Shown piece by piece: positions 35,599 to 45,747 of a DNA stretch of 56,534 bases. The translations under genes were made by a program, and so were the position numbers. A model generated the notes under the pieces. The model saw only the letters and a program-made list of their open reading frames with translations. It was not told the DNA's origin and did no database searches. Source of the DNA: Anaeroglomus sp964550565 (GTDB lineage Bacteria > Planctomycetota > Phycisphaerae > Sedimentisphaerales > Anaerohalosphaeraceae); NCBI GenBank assembly GCA_964550565.1, contig CAZKAI010000008.1:1-56534 (forward strand), in the 5' to 3' direction. Each line of letters opens with the position of its first letter. Positions within the stretch are counted from its first letter, which is position 1.

Positions 35599-37623
35599 AT
35601 GAAACAATGTCAATCTCTTTTGTCTCTATGCACAGGCAAATGGTTGGCCCACAGGCTGTTGGCAGTAATGTTGCTGTCTGTTGCGGCTGTTTATGCTGAA
35701 CCTGTCGAACTGACCGTTCAGGCCGGCAAACCCGGAAAACCGATCAGCCCGGACCTTGTCGGGGTGTTCTTCGAAGACCTGAACTATGCAGCCGACGGCG
35801 GACTTTATGCGGAGCTGATTCAGAATCGCTCGTTTGAATACAGCCCGACCGAGAAGACGGACTGGCATCCGCTCAAATTCTGGGAACTCAAGAAATACGG
35901 CGGGGGGGATGGCTCCATTGCAGTGGCCAATATGCGTCCCATTCACCGAAACAATCCGCATTATGCACTGCTGACAATTGGTGCTCCGGGCGACGGCGTG
36001 GGGATTTCCAATGGCGGATTTGACGGCATCGTCCTCAAAGAAGGTGAAACATACGAGGCATCCTTTTGGGCTTATCAGGCATTTATGGGACAGATGTGGG
36101 GCCGCGGCGACAACAGCAAATCCATGCCGGTGACGTTGCGTCTTGAAACAAAAGATGGTGACGTGCTTGCGGAAGCCAAAATGGAGATTAAAGGCCGCGC
36201 ATGGACACGATACAGCGCAACGCTGGTTGCCACTCGCACGGTCAGCGATGCACGTCTGGTTCTGCTGGCTCATGACACGGGCGGACTCTGTCTGGATATG
36301 ATTTCACTGTTTCCGGAAAAAACCTTCCGAAACCGCCCAAACGGCCTGCGAGCAGACCTGGCCCAGGCGATTGCCGACATTAAGCCGAAGTTCATGCGTT
36401 TTCCCGGCGGCTGTCTGGTTCACGGCACAGGCATCCATCAGTATTATGATTGGAAAGACAGTATTGGCCCGGTCGAACAACGTCAAGCCGGACGCAATTT
36501 ATGGGGCTATCACCAGACGATGGGCCTGGGATATTTTGAGTTTTTCCAATTCTGCGAGGATATCGGCGCCAAGCCGCTTCCTGTGGTCACCGCCGGCGTG
36601 TGCTGCCAGCATGCGGGGAATTCTCCCGGCCGCGGACAGGAAGGACTGCCCCTCGACGAGATGCCGGCTTATATTCAGGATGTACTTGACCTGGTAGAGT
36701 GGGCCAACGGGCCGGCGACATCCCCATGGGGTGCCAAGCGGGCGGCCGCAGGTCGTCCCGAACCGTTCGGCCTCAAATATATCGGCGTCGGCAACGAAGA
36801 TGCCATCACCCCGATCTTCAGAGAACGTTTCAAGATGATCTATGAGGCATTGAAGCAAAAGCATCCTGAGATTATTGTGGTCGGTACGGTCGGTCCCTTT
36901 GCCAGCGGCGAAGACTACGACAATGGCTGGGCGTTTGCCCGAGAGCTTAAACTCCCGATGGTGGATGAGCACTACTATGTCAATCCGCAGTGGTTCTGGG
37001 ACAATCTGAATCGCTATAATACATATAATCGTGCTGATTCAAAAGTCTATGTCGGTGAATACGCAGCTCACGATCAGGGCAGGCGCAATACCCTGCGGTC
37101 GGCCTTGGCTGAAGCCGCCGGGCTGACCAGCTATGAACGCAATGGCGATGTGGTCCTGCTTGCCTCCTATGCACCGCTGCTGGCGCGTCGCGGTCACACC
37201 CAATGGTCGCCGGATATGATCTATTTCGACAGTACCCATGTTTATCTTTCAGCCAACTATTATGTTCAGCAGATATTCGGGCAAAACAGCGGAGATCGGT
37301 ATCTTGAAACAACGCTTGCCCCCGATCATCCCAAAATGCTCACAGCATCTTCGGTCATCGATTCCAAATCCGGGGATTTGATCGTCAAAATTGTCAACGG
37401 CGCCGATCAACCGGCTGATATCAGCATGCGTCTGGCCGGGATTTCGCAGGAAGCCTCAATGAAGGCTGTCAAGACAGTGCTGACCGGCCCGGGTGCCGAT
37501 GCCGTCAATGAAGATGGAAAGTCTCCGGTTGTCCAGCCGGCAGTATCCACAGAGACCGTCAAGCCGGTTTTTGCCTATACGGCGCCGGCCAATTCCTTAA
37601 CCGTATTTCGTATCACTCAGTAA
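35599..37623 (+). CDS. Secreted GH51 alpha-L-arabinofuranosidase
   Basis: Removes arabinose side chains from arabinoxylan or arabinan. The ATG at 35599 has GGAG about 8 bases upstream and gives a signal peptide (cleavage near VYA/EPV); the longer open frame overlaps the GH3 gene. The 674 residues contain SPDLVGVFFEDLNYAADGGLYAEL, acid/base Glu400 in IGVGNEDAI, MVDEHYYVNP, and candidate nucleophile Glu487 in VYVGEYAAH. A C-terminal beta domain ends the protein. It matches the large GH51 enzymes with an N-terminal carbohydrate-binding-like region. Confidence 0.92.
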   Translation: MKQCQSLLSLCTGKWLAHRLLAVMLLSVAAVYAEPVELTVQAGKPGKPISPDLVGVFFEDLNYAADGGLYAELIQNRSFEYSPTEKTDWHPLKFWELKKYGGGDGSIAVANMRPIHRNNPHYALLTIGAPGDGVGISNGGFDGIVLKEGETYEASFWAYQAFMGQMWGRGDNSKSMPVTLRLETKDGDVLAEAKMEIKGRAWTRYSATLVATRTVSDARLVLLAHDTGGLCLDMISLFPEKTFRNRPNGLRADLAQAIADIKPKFMRFPGGCLVHGTGIHQYYDWKDSIGPVEQRQAGRNLWGYHQTMGLGYFEFFQFCEDIGAKPLPVVTAGVCCQHAGNSPGRGQEGLPLDEMPAYIQDVLDLVEWANGPATSPWGAKRAAAGRPEPFGLKYIGVGNEDAITPIFRERFKMIYEALKQKHPEIIVVGTVGPFASGEDYDNGWAFARELKLPMVDEHYYVNPQWFWDNLNRYNTYNRADSKVYVGEYAAHDQGRRNTLRSALAEAAGLTSYERNGDVVLLASYAPLLARRGHTQWSPDMIYFDSTHVYLSANYYVQQIFGQNSGDRYLETTLAPDHPKMLTASSVIDSKSGDLIVKIVNGADQPADISMRLAGISQEASMKAVKTVLTGPGADAVNEDGKSPVVQPAVSTETVKPVFAYTAPANSLTVFRITQ

Positions 37624-37642
37624 ACTCATGGAGGATTCACCT

Positions 37643-40312
37643 ATGAACAAAAAGTATGTATGGGTATTTATCTTGGCATTGATTTTGTTTCCTGTGTTGG
37701 TCCGGGCGGATTCTGCACAGAATCCTGTCATCTGGGCGGATGTGCCCGATGTCGCAGTCATCCGCGTCGGGGATACTTACTATATGAGCAGCACTACGAT
37801 GCACATGAGCCCGGGTTTGCCGATTATGAAGTCAAAAGACCTCGTCAACTGGCAGTTGATTGGATATGCCTACGATACCCTGGCAGACAACGAGGCACTC
37901 CGGCTGGAAAACGCCAGGGGGGCCTATGGTCAGGGTTCCTGGGCCAGCAGTCTGCGGTATCACGAGGGCACCTATTACGTGTCCACATTCTCCAGTACCA
38001 GCGGCAGAACGCATATCTACACTACCAAAGACATTGAAAAGGGCGATTGGAAGGAAATCTCATTTGCCCCTTCGCTGCATGACCACTCCCTGTTCTTCGA
38101 TGATGATGGGCGGGTCTATATGATCTATGGCGGCGGCAACCTTCGCCTGGTGGAGTTGAAACCGGATTTGACGGGCATCAAGGATGGCGGATTCAATGAT
38201 GTCGTAATCCGAAATGCCAGCGCCGTTGCAGGCCCCAACATTGGTCTGAACGCCGAAGGCTCACAGATGCTCAAGGTCAACGGGAAATATTATGTGATGA
38301 ATATCACCTGGCCGCGAGGCGGGATGCGCACACAAATTATTCACCGGGCCGACAAGATCACCGGCCCCTACGAGGGCAAAGTGGTTCTGCAGGACCAGGG
38401 GGTTGCACAGGGCTGCCTGATTGACACCCCGGACGGCAAATGGTATGCGATGCTGTTTCAGGATAACGGCTCGGTTGGCCGCAGTCCCTGGCTGATCCCG
38501 GTCAAATGGGAAGATGGCTGGCCGGTGCTGGGTGTTGATGGAAAAGCGCCCAGGACGCTCGATATTGCCGATAACGAGCAGGGGATAGGCAATATCGTGG
38601 CTTCGGATGAATTTAATCGCAAATCCGGCGAGCCGCTGCCTCTGGTCTGGCAGTGGAACCACAATCCCGACCATCGTTACTGGTCGATTGGCCAGCGGAG
38701 CGGCTATTTGCGGCTGACTACGGGACGAGTGGATGGCGATGTATTAAAGGCCCGAAATACCCTGACTCAGCGGACTTTTGGCCCGGCCTGTTCGGCAGTG
38801 ACCAAAATTGAAGTGGACAATATGAAAGACGGTGATTGTGCCGGCCTGATTGCCCTGCAGAAAAAATACGGCTTTGTCGGCGTAAAAATGGAAGGGGCAT
38901 CCAAGTCGATTGTGATGGTCAGTGCCCAATCCGACAAACCCGAAATTGTCGAGACTGTCTCCCTTAATCAGCAGACCGTGCATCTGAGAATTGACTGCAA
39001 CTTCCGGGATCGTACTGATAAGGCTGATTTTTACTACAGCCTTGACGGTCAGACATGGACAAAGATTGGATCAGTGCTGCAAATGTCCTATACCTTGCCG
39101 CACTTTATGGGGTATCGGTTTGGGTTGTTCAACTTCGCTGCCAAGGAAACCGGCGGTTTTGTGGATTTTGATTATTACCGTGTGAGTCCCCAGATTCCCT
39201 CGGCTGCTCAGGCAGATCAGCCGGCGGTTGTGGATGATTTCAAGCCGGCATCGACCAATCAGCCGGGTCGGCAATACCCCCAGGTCAACTCGGAAGGCCG
39301 GGTTCGTGCACGTATTGCTGCGCCGGAGGCTCAGCAGGTTCTGCTGGATATCGGCGGTGTAAAATATCCCATGACCAAAGGACAGGACGGCGCCTGGACT
39401 GGCGATTCGGCGCCCCAGGACGAAGGATTCCACTACTACCAGCTTGTGATTGACAGTGCTCAGGTTCCGGACCCGGGAAGCATGTATTTCTTTGGTGCCA
39501 GCCGCTGGGGCAGCGGGATTGAAGTGCCCGCCAAAGATCAGGACTTTTATGCTCTTAAGGATGTGCCTCACGGCCAGATACGCCAGCATCTTTATTTTTC
39601 GAAGGTCACCAACGCCTGGCGTCGCTGCTTTGTGTATACGCCGCCTTTCTATGACAAGGATGCCACAACACGCTATCCGGTATTGTATCTGCAGCACGGC
39701 GGCGGCGAAGATGAGACCGGCTGGCCCGGCCAGGGAAAGACCAATCTGATTATGGACAACCTGATCGCCGAAGGAAAAGCCCGGCCCTTTATTATTGTCA
39801 TGGACAATGGTACATGGACTATGCCCGGCCGGGAACGCCCCCGTCGCGTTGAAGGTGCCCCCTGGCCGCCGACAGGCTGGGCCGATACCTTTAAGAAGAT
39901 TCTTCTGGAAGAAATTATCCCTATGATTGATACCGGCTATCGCACGCTTGCCGATCAGCCGCATCGGGCCATGGCAGGATTGTCGATGGGGGGGATGCAG
40001 ACCAATGCCATCGCCATGGAGAATCTGGATGTGTTCTCGCATATCGGCATCTTCAGCGGCGGCACGGTAGGCGATCCTGCGACGGCGCATAATGGTGTGA
40101 TGGCCAATGCACAGGAATTTAACAAAAAGGTAAAGCTGATTTTTGAGAGCTGCGGCTCGAAAGAAAGACCGGATAGTGTCCGTGCCCATGTGGAGCAGTT
40201 GAAAGCGGCTGGGATTAATGCTGTATCCTATGTATCACCCGATACGGCACATGAATGGCAAACCTGGCGACGCAGTCTGTATCAGTTTGCTCGACTGCTG
40301 TTCAGGGATTAA
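37643..40312 (+). CDS. Secreted GH43 - beta-sandwich - E-set - CE1 esterase fusion
   Basis: A bifunctional 889-residue xylan enzyme. After a signal peptide comes a GH43 five-bladed propeller (about 25-315, with WADVPDVAVI, HDHSLFFDDDG and NAEGSQM carrying the catalytic acids). A concanavalin-like C-terminal domain of GH43 beta-xylosidases follows (about 320-525). From about residue 530 there is an E-set domain (DDFKPASTNQPGRQYPQ) and then a CE1 feruloyl/acetyl-xylan esterase with Ser781 in GLSMGG and His870 in DTAHEW. The E-set-CE1 unit closely resembles the N-terminus of the next gene's product. GGAGG 8 bases before the ATG at 37643 decides the start. Confidence 0.9.
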   Translation: MNKKYVWVFILALILFPVLVRADSAQNPVIWADVPDVAVIRVGDTYYMSSTTMHMSPGLPIMKSKDLVNWQLIGYAYDTLADNEALRLENARGAYGQGSWASSLRYHEGTYYVSTFSSTSGRTHIYTTKDIEKGDWKEISFAPSLHDHSLFFDDDGRVYMIYGGGNLRLVELKPDLTGIKDGGFNDVVIRNASAVAGPNIGLNAEGSQMLKVNGKYYVMNITWPRGGMRTQIIHRADKITGPYEGKVVLQDQGVAQGCLIDTPDGKWYAMLFQDNGSVGRSPWLIPVKWEDGWPVLGVDGKAPRTLDIADNEQGIGNIVASDEFNRKSGEPLPLVWQWNHNPDHRYWSIGQRSGYLRLTTGRVDGDVLKARNTLTQRTFGPACSAVTKIEVDNMKDGDCAGLIALQKKYGFVGVKMEGASKSIVMVSAQSDKPEIVETVSLNQQTVHLRIDCNFRDRTDKADFYYSLDGQTWTKIGSVLQMSYTLPHFMGYRFGLFNFAAKETGGFVDFDYYRVSPQIPSAAQADQPAVVDDFKPASTNQPGRQYPQVNSEGRVRARIAAPEAQQVLLDIGGVKYPMTKGQDGAWTGDSAPQDEGFHYYQLVIDSAQVPDPGSMYFFGASRWGSGIEVPAKDQDFYALKDVPHGQIRQHLYFSKVTNAWRRCFVYTPPFYDKDATTRYPVLYLQHGGGEDETGWPGQGKTNLIMDNLIAEGKARPFIIVMDNGTWTMPGRERPRRVEGAPWPPTGWADTFKKILLEEIIPMIDTGYRTLADQPHRAMAGLSMGGMQTNAIAMENLDVFSHIGIFSGGTVGDPATAHNGVMANAQEFNKKVKLIFESCGSKERPDSVRAHVEQLKAAGINAVSYVSPDTAHEWQTWRRSLYQFARLLFRD

Positions 40313-40385
40313 CTGACAGGCGTCATAAAACTGAGTCAATATAACAAGGAATATTAATCATTAGCGAATTAAGGGAGGTCATCAA

Positions 40386-43300
40386 ATGAAAATCAGAGTT
40401 ATTATGCTGCTGGCAGGGGTCATGACTGGAAGCCTCTGTTTTGCTCAGGCCGAGCAGCCGGCCATCAAAGACGATTTCAAGCCATCGACTTTGAATCAGC
40501 CCGGCCAGCAATATCCCCAAGTCAACTCGCAGGGCTACGCCCGGTTTCGTATCGTGGCCCCGCAGGCCCAGAGTGTCAGCGTCAGTCTGGGCCTGGGCGG
40601 ACGCGGCGGCACCACCCTTGCCAAAGCCGACGATGGCGTCTGGACGGGCACCACGGCAGGACCGCTGGATGAAGGCTTCCACTACTATCATCTGACGGTG
40701 GACGGTGGAACCTTTAACGACCCCGGCGCCCTGAACTTCTACGGTTCTACGCGCTGGGAAAGCGGCATTGAAATTCCCGCTCATGACCAGGATTTCTACG
40801 CCCTCAAAGATGTTCCCCACGGCCATGTACACCAGATTCTGTTCCCTTCTAAAAGCACCAACACCTCACGCCGAGCGTTCGTTTATACCCCGCCGGATTA
40901 CGAAAAGGATCTGACCAAACGCTATCCGGTACTGTACCTGCAGCACGGCTGGGGCGAAGATGAAACCGCCTGGAGCAACCAGGGCCGTGTCAATCTGATT
41001 ATGGACAACCTGCTGGCCGATGGCAAGACCAAACCATTCCTGATCGTGATGACCTACGGCATGACCAACGATGTCCGAATCGGCGGCCTCCGAAATTTTG
41101 ATATCGGGCCATTCCAGACGGTTCTTGTCAATGAATTAATTCCTTATATTGATGCCAATTTCCGTACGCTTTCCGATCAGCCTAATCGCGCCATGGCCGG
41201 TCTGTCCATGGGCGGCATGGAAACCAAGACCATTACCCTGAAGAATCTGGACAAGTTTTCTCATATCGGTCTGTTCAGCGGCGGCATCATCAATCCAAAC
41301 GATGTCAACTCCACACCCGGCTTCAAGGAAAAAGTCAAGCTCGTGTTCTGTAGTTGCGGCAGCCGTGAAAATCCCGGCAATATCCAGGCCAATCACGAAG
41401 CCCTCAATCAAATAGGCATCGCGAATGTTGCGTATGTGTCGCCGGATACAGCTCATGAATTTCTGACCTGGAGACGCAGCTTCTATCAGTTTGCACCGCT
41501 GCTGTTCCGTGACCAGCCTCTTCCTGCTGCATCTGCTGAAAAACTGACCGAATCAGGCACAGCAGTTCCAATGCCTGCCGGTCAGATTGTACGCATCAAG
41601 GCGGGCCAGTCCACCCCATTCACGGATTCCAGTGGTAATGTCTGGCAGCCGAGCCAGGGGTTTGAGGGCGGCGCCACGATTGATCGCGATCCGGACACGG
41701 TGATTGCCGGAACGAAGGATTCGGCCCTGTTTTTGAGCGAACATTACGCCATGGATGCTTTTACCTGCAAGGTTCCCAATGGCAAATACATCGCAAAGCT
41801 CTATTTCGCCGAGACGTTCGAAGGCATTAGTGGTCCCGGCCAGCGTGTGTTCTCCTATAAAGTGCAGGGCAAGGAGTTTAAGGATTTTGATATCTGGGCC
41901 AAGGCCGGCGGCGCCAATCGTGCCTATATCGAAACGGTTCCGGTGGAAATAACCGATGGGCAGTTCCGGATAGAGTTTACCACCCAGATCGAAAATCCGA
42001 TGATTAATGCAATTGAACTCATTCCGCAGGCAGGAGCCTCCGAAATGGCCCCCGCGTTGTCCAGCCAGACCATCCGCATCAAGGCCGGCCAGTTTTCTCC
42101 CTTTACGGATTCCAGCGGTAATGTCTGGCAGCCGGATCAGGGCTTTGAGGGCGGAGCCACGATTGATCGCGATCCAGAGACGGTGATTGCTGGAACCAAG
42201 GACTCGGCCCTGTTTTTAAGTGAACATTACGCCATGGATGCCTTCACCTGCAAGGTTCCCAACGGCAAATACATCGCAAAGCTCTATTTTGCCGAAACGT
42301 TCGAAGGCATCAGCGGTCCCGGCCAGCGCGTTTTCTCCTATAAGGTGCAGGGAAAAGAGTTTAAGGATTTTGATATCTGGGCCAAGGCCGGCGGTGCCAA
42401 TCGTGCCTATATCGAAACGATTCCCGTGGAAGTAACCAACGGACAGTTCCGGATAGACTTTAGCACTCAGACCGAAAATCCGATGATTAATGCAATTGAA
42501 CTCATTCCGCAGGCAGGGGCTCAGGCAGGTGCAGCCGAACCGGCCCCCGCTCCGGAGGCCCGCAGAGGTGCAGGACGCCGATTCGGCGGCCCCATCCAGT
42601 TGGGGCCGGATGATAAGCCGGCATTCCCCGATCCCGCCCCTGATATTAATCAGAAACGCGAAGGGATTGCCCGCGGCAAAATGGAAATGGTTGAATATGA
42701 TTCCAAAACCGTCGGCACCCGACGCAAGATGCTTGTTTATACCCCGGCAGGCTACTCAACCGACCGCAAATATCCGGTTGTTTATCTGCTGCACGGTATT
42801 GGCGGCGATGAGACCGAATGGCAGCGATTTGCTTCGGTGGATATCCTGTTCGACAACCTGCTGGCCGACAAGAAGGCCGAGCCAATGATTGTGGTCATGC
42901 CCAACGGCCGCGCCCAGCCCAACGACCGGGCAGAAGGAAATGTTTACAGCACCGCTCCGGCCTTCGAGAAATTCGAGCAGGATTTGCTCAATGATGTCAT
43001 TCCCGCCATTGAAAGCCGGTATTCTGTATTAGCTGATCGTGAACACCGGGCCCTGGCTGGACTTTCCATGGGCGGGGGGCAGTCCCTGAATTTCGGTCTG
43101 GGACATCTGGAAACATTTGCCTGGGTGGGCGGATTTTCCTCGGCACCCAACACTCGGCCTGCTCAGCAGCTTGTTCCCGATCCCGCCAAAGCCCGCAAAG
43201 AATTGAAACTGCTATGGTTGGCCTGCGGCAATAAAGACGGCCTGATTTCCATCAGTCAGGACGTGCATGCCTATTTGAAGGAAAACAATGTGCCGCATGT

Positions 43301-45461
43301 CTGGCATGTAGATTCCAATGCCCATGACGCCACCGAATGGCGGAATAATCTGTATTACTTTGCCCAGCATCTTTTCCGCCCGGAGGCAGCCCGAGCCGCT
43401 GTCGCGTCAAGTCAGCCTGCCGCAGCACCCGCAGAATCCATCCAGTCGCCTTTTGCCATGCCGCTCAAGTGGAAATCCTCCGGCGTGCTGGTCAAACCGG
43501 TCTCCGATGATACACACACCATCGTATCCATCAAAGATCCGACAATTGTCCGCTATAATGACCTGTGGCACATCTATGCAACCGTTTACTCCACATCGGC
43601 CAGGACCTGGAGCATGGCTTATCTGAACTTCAAGGACTGGTCCGAAGCCCCCAATGCCAAGCTGACTTTTATCGATGTCAATCCCGGTTTAAAAGGGTAT
43701 CATTGTGCACCGCATTTGTTCTATTTCACTCCGCAGAAAAAGTGGTACCTCGTGTTCCAGTCGCAGCAGCCGCAGTATTGCACAACCGATGACATTACCA
43801 GGCCCGAAACCTGGACGGCACCGAAGAATTTCTTTGAGAAACTGCCTTCCAGTGCCCCGAGGCTCCCGATTGACTACCACATCATCTGTGATCAGACCCA
43901 CGCCTATATGTTTTTTACCGGCGATGACGGACGTTTTTATCGCAGCCGGACCCGAATCGAAGATTTCCCCAATGGATTTGGTGATATCGAGATTGCTATT
44001 CAGGACAATCGCAATAACCTGTTCGAAGGCAGTATGACTTATAAGATCAAAGGGACCAACACCTATCTGACGATCATCGAGGCCATGAGTCCTGCCCGGT
44101 ACTACCGCGCCTGGATTTCCAAAGATCTCAACGGGGAATGGAAACCCCTGCCGGGCGCCGACTCCTGGGAGACGCCCTTTGCCGGAATCAACAACGTCAC
44201 CTTTGAAGACGGTGTCGAACCCTGGACAAGAGACATCAGTCATGGTGAACTGCTTCGCGACAATTATAACGAAACACCGACGATTGACCCCGCAAACCTG
44301 CGATTCCTTTTCCAGGGACGTGACCCGAAGAGCAATGGTCGCTATGAGCTGCTGCCGTATCAACTGGGCCTGTTGACGCTGGAACGTCCCGACAACAAGC
44401 CCGCCGCAGTTGCAGTGTCCGACCTGCCGGCTTTAAAAGATGTGTATAAGGATTATTTCCTGATTGGGGGTGCGTACAACCGCAATGTTGTGACAGGCCA
44501 GGACTCTCAGGCGGCGGCAATTGCCATCCAGCAATTCAATACGGCGACCTCCGAAAATGACATGAAATGGCAGCTCATCCATCCGCAGCCGGGCCAGTAT
44601 AATTGGGCCCCGGCGGACAGTTTCATGGAATTCTGTGAGAAAAACAGCATGATTCCCATTGGCCACACGCTTGTTTGGCATGGCCAGGTTCCCGGCTGGG
44701 TATTTACGGGTGATTCCGGACAGCCTGTGACTCGTGATGCATTGCTGGCCAGAATGAAAGACCATATTTCCACCGTCGTGGGACGCTATAAAGGCCGCAT
44801 CAAAGGCTGGGATGTGGTCAATGAAGCCCTGAATGAAGATGGCAGCATGCGAAACACACAATGGTTCAGAATTATTGGCGAAGGCAAGCCCGAGCAGAAA
44901 TTCGATCATATTGCCAAAGCATTTGAATATGCTCATCAGGCCGACCCGGATATGGAATTGTACTACAATGATTACAATCTGGATACGAGCAGGGCAAAAT
45001 GTGACGGTGCCGTAGCGATTGTCAAGCATCTCCAGTCCAAAGGCCTGCGGATTGATGGCGTCGGGATTCAGCTTCATGGGGGCCTGGAATATCCAAGCAA
45101 AGAGTCCCTTGAGTATGCCATCAACAGTCTGGCCGCAACCGGCGTAAAAGTCATGGTTACCGAACTGGACATCAAGACTCAGACCCGTGGCTATCGAGGT
45201 GCGGATGTGAACCAGATTAACAGACAAAGTACCTCCGATTCGACTGCCCAGAGTGAAGAAACCCAGCAAAAGCTGGCACAAAAATACGCCGAGCTTTTCG
45301 GTATATTTATCAAACACAGAGACAAAATTACCCGCGTCACGTTTTGGGGTGTTTATGATGCAACATCCTGGATCGGTGGTTCTCCTCTGTTGTTTGACAG
45401 AAACTATCAGCCCAAAAAGGCTTTTGAGGCTGTAGTTAAAGCCAAAGCTTCTAACCAGTAA
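40386..45461 (+). CDS. Four-enzyme xylanolytic megaprotein: E-set-CE1-malectin-malectin-CE1-GH62-GH10
   Basis: The 1691 residues hold a signal peptide (cleavage near CFA/QAE), an E-set domain (about 25-130) and a first CE1 esterase (about 135-378, Ser274). Two near-identical malectin-like modules follow (about 400-550 and 561-711), then a second, divergent CE1 esterase (about 757-998, Ser894). GH62 arabinofuranosidase comes next (about 1020-1335, base Asp1051 in IKDPTIV), then GH10 endo-xylanase (about 1350-1685, acid/base Glu1480 in VVNEAL, nucleophile Glu1593 in VTELDI). All four active sites look intact. One chain could therefore strip feruloyl or acetyl groups and arabinose and cut the xylan backbone. 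A strong GGGAGG site precedes the ATG. It is the last gene of the operon. Confidence 0.92.
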   Translation: MKIRVIMLLAGVMTGSLCFAQAEQPAIKDDFKPSTLNQPGQQYPQVNSQGYARFRIVAPQAQSVSVSLGLGGRGGTTLAKADDGVWTGTTAGPLDEGFHYYHLTVDGGTFNDPGALNFYGSTRWESGIEIPAHDQDFYALKDVPHGHVHQILFPSKSTNTSRRAFVYTPPDYEKDLTKRYPVLYLQHGWGEDETAWSNQGRVNLIMDNLLADGKTKPFLIVMTYGMTNDVRIGGLRNFDIGPFQTVLVNELIPYIDANFRTLSDQPNRAMAGLSMGGMETKTITLKNLDKFSHIGLFSGGIINPNDVNSTPGFKEKVKLVFCSCGSRENPGNIQANHEALNQIGIANVAYVSPDTAHEFLTWRRSFYQFAPLLFRDQPLPAASAEKLTESGTAVPMPAGQIVRIKAGQSTPFTDSSGNVWQPSQGFEGGATIDRDPDTVIAGTKDSALFLSEHYAMDAFTCKVPNGKYIAKLYFAETFEGISGPGQRVFSYKVQGKEFKDFDIWAKAGGANRAYIETVPVEITDGQFRIEFTTQIENPMINAIELIPQAGASEMAPALSSQTIRIKAGQFSPFTDSSGNVWQPDQGFEGGATIDRDPETVIAGTKDSALFLSEHYAMDAFTCKVPNGKYIAKLYFAETFEGISGPGQRVFSYKVQGKEFKDFDIWAKAGGANRAYIETIPVEVTNGQFRIDFSTQTENPMINAIELIPQAGAQAGAAEPAPAPEARRGAGRRFGGPIQLGPDDKPAFPDPAPDINQKREGIARGKMEMVEYDSKTVGTRRKMLVYTPAGYSTDRKYPVVYLLHGIGGDETEWQRFASVDILFDNLLADKKAEPMIVVMPNGRAQPNDRAEGNVYSTAPAFEKFEQDLLNDVIPAIESRYSVLADREHRALAGLSMGGGQSLNFGLGHLETFAWVGGFSSAPNTRPAQQLVPDPAKARKELKLLWLACGNKDGLISISQDVHAYLKENNVPHVWHVDSNAHDATEWRNNLYYFAQHLFRPEAARAAVASSQPAAAPAESIQSPFAMPLKWKSSGVLVKPVSDDTHTIVSIKDPTIVRYNDLWHIYATVYSTSARTWSMAYLNFKDWSEAPNAKLTFIDVNPGLKGYHCAPHLFYFTPQKKWYLVFQSQQPQYCTTDDITRPETWTAPKNFFEKLPSSAPRLPIDYHIICDQTHAYMFFTGDDGRFYRSRTRIEDFPNGFGDIEIAIQDNRNNLFEGSMTYKIKGTNTYLTIIEAMSPARYYRAWISKDLNGEWKPLPGADSWETPFAGINNVTFEDGVEPWTRDISHGELLRDNYNETPTIDPANLRFLFQGRDPKSNGRYELLPYQLGLLTLERPDNKPAAVAVSDLPALKDVYKDYFLIGGAYNRNVVTGQDSQAAAIAIQQFNTATSENDMKWQLIHPQPGQYNWAPADSFMEFCEKNSMIPIGHTLVWHGQVPGWVFTGDSGQPVTRDALLARMKDHISTVVGRYKGRIKGWDVVNEALNEDGSMRNTQWFRIIGEGKPEQKFDHIAKAFEYAHQADPDMELYYNDYNLDTSRAKCDGAVAIVKHLQSKGLRIDGVGIQLHGGLEYPSKESLEYAINSLAATGVKVMVTELDIKTQTRGYRGADVNQINRQSTSDSTAQSEETQQKLAQKYAELFGIFIKHRDKITRVTFWGVYDATSWIGGSPLLFDRNYQPKKAFEAVVKAKASNQ
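41583..42036 (+). repeat. Malectin-module tandem repeat, unit 1
   Basis: Coding repeat of about 454 bases, repeated with a period of 483 bases (161 codons) and highly similar at DNA level, which points to recent in-frame duplication or gene conversion. Confidence 0.9.
42066..42519 (+). repeat. Malectin-module tandem repeat, unit 2
   Basis: Second unit, in frame with the first. Most differences from unit 1 are silent or conservative, e.g. VEITDGQFRIEF against VEVTNGQFRIDF. Confidence 0.9.
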
Positions 45462-45568
45462 TCGAATCCTGTACCGAACAGGCAGAGACTGCTGGGGTAT
45501 TTCAGCAGGCAGGATTCTGTCTTTTGTCGCAGATTTGTAATTACAATACATATACGCATATCAAGACG

Positions 45569-45605
45569 GGGCATGTCGGATAGATTCCGGCATGCCCTTT
45601 GATAT
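45569..45605 (+). terminator. Probable terminator of the glycosidase operon
   Basis: An 11-bp stem GGGCATGTCGG/CCGGCATGCCC (one G-T wobble) with a 7-base loop and TTTGAT after it. The T-run is short, so termination may be partial. It lies about 110 bases after the GH10 stop codon. Confidence 0.65.
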
Positions 45606-45747
45606 GTATTCACTCCAAAAAGACACATTTCCCTAGGCTGTATGAGAAATATGGCAGGAAAAACAAAAAATATTACTAATCAGGGGATTTGTTTACATAT
45701 AATAGACAAGACCATAAAGGATGTTTTCGAGGATTAGAGGCAAATCT

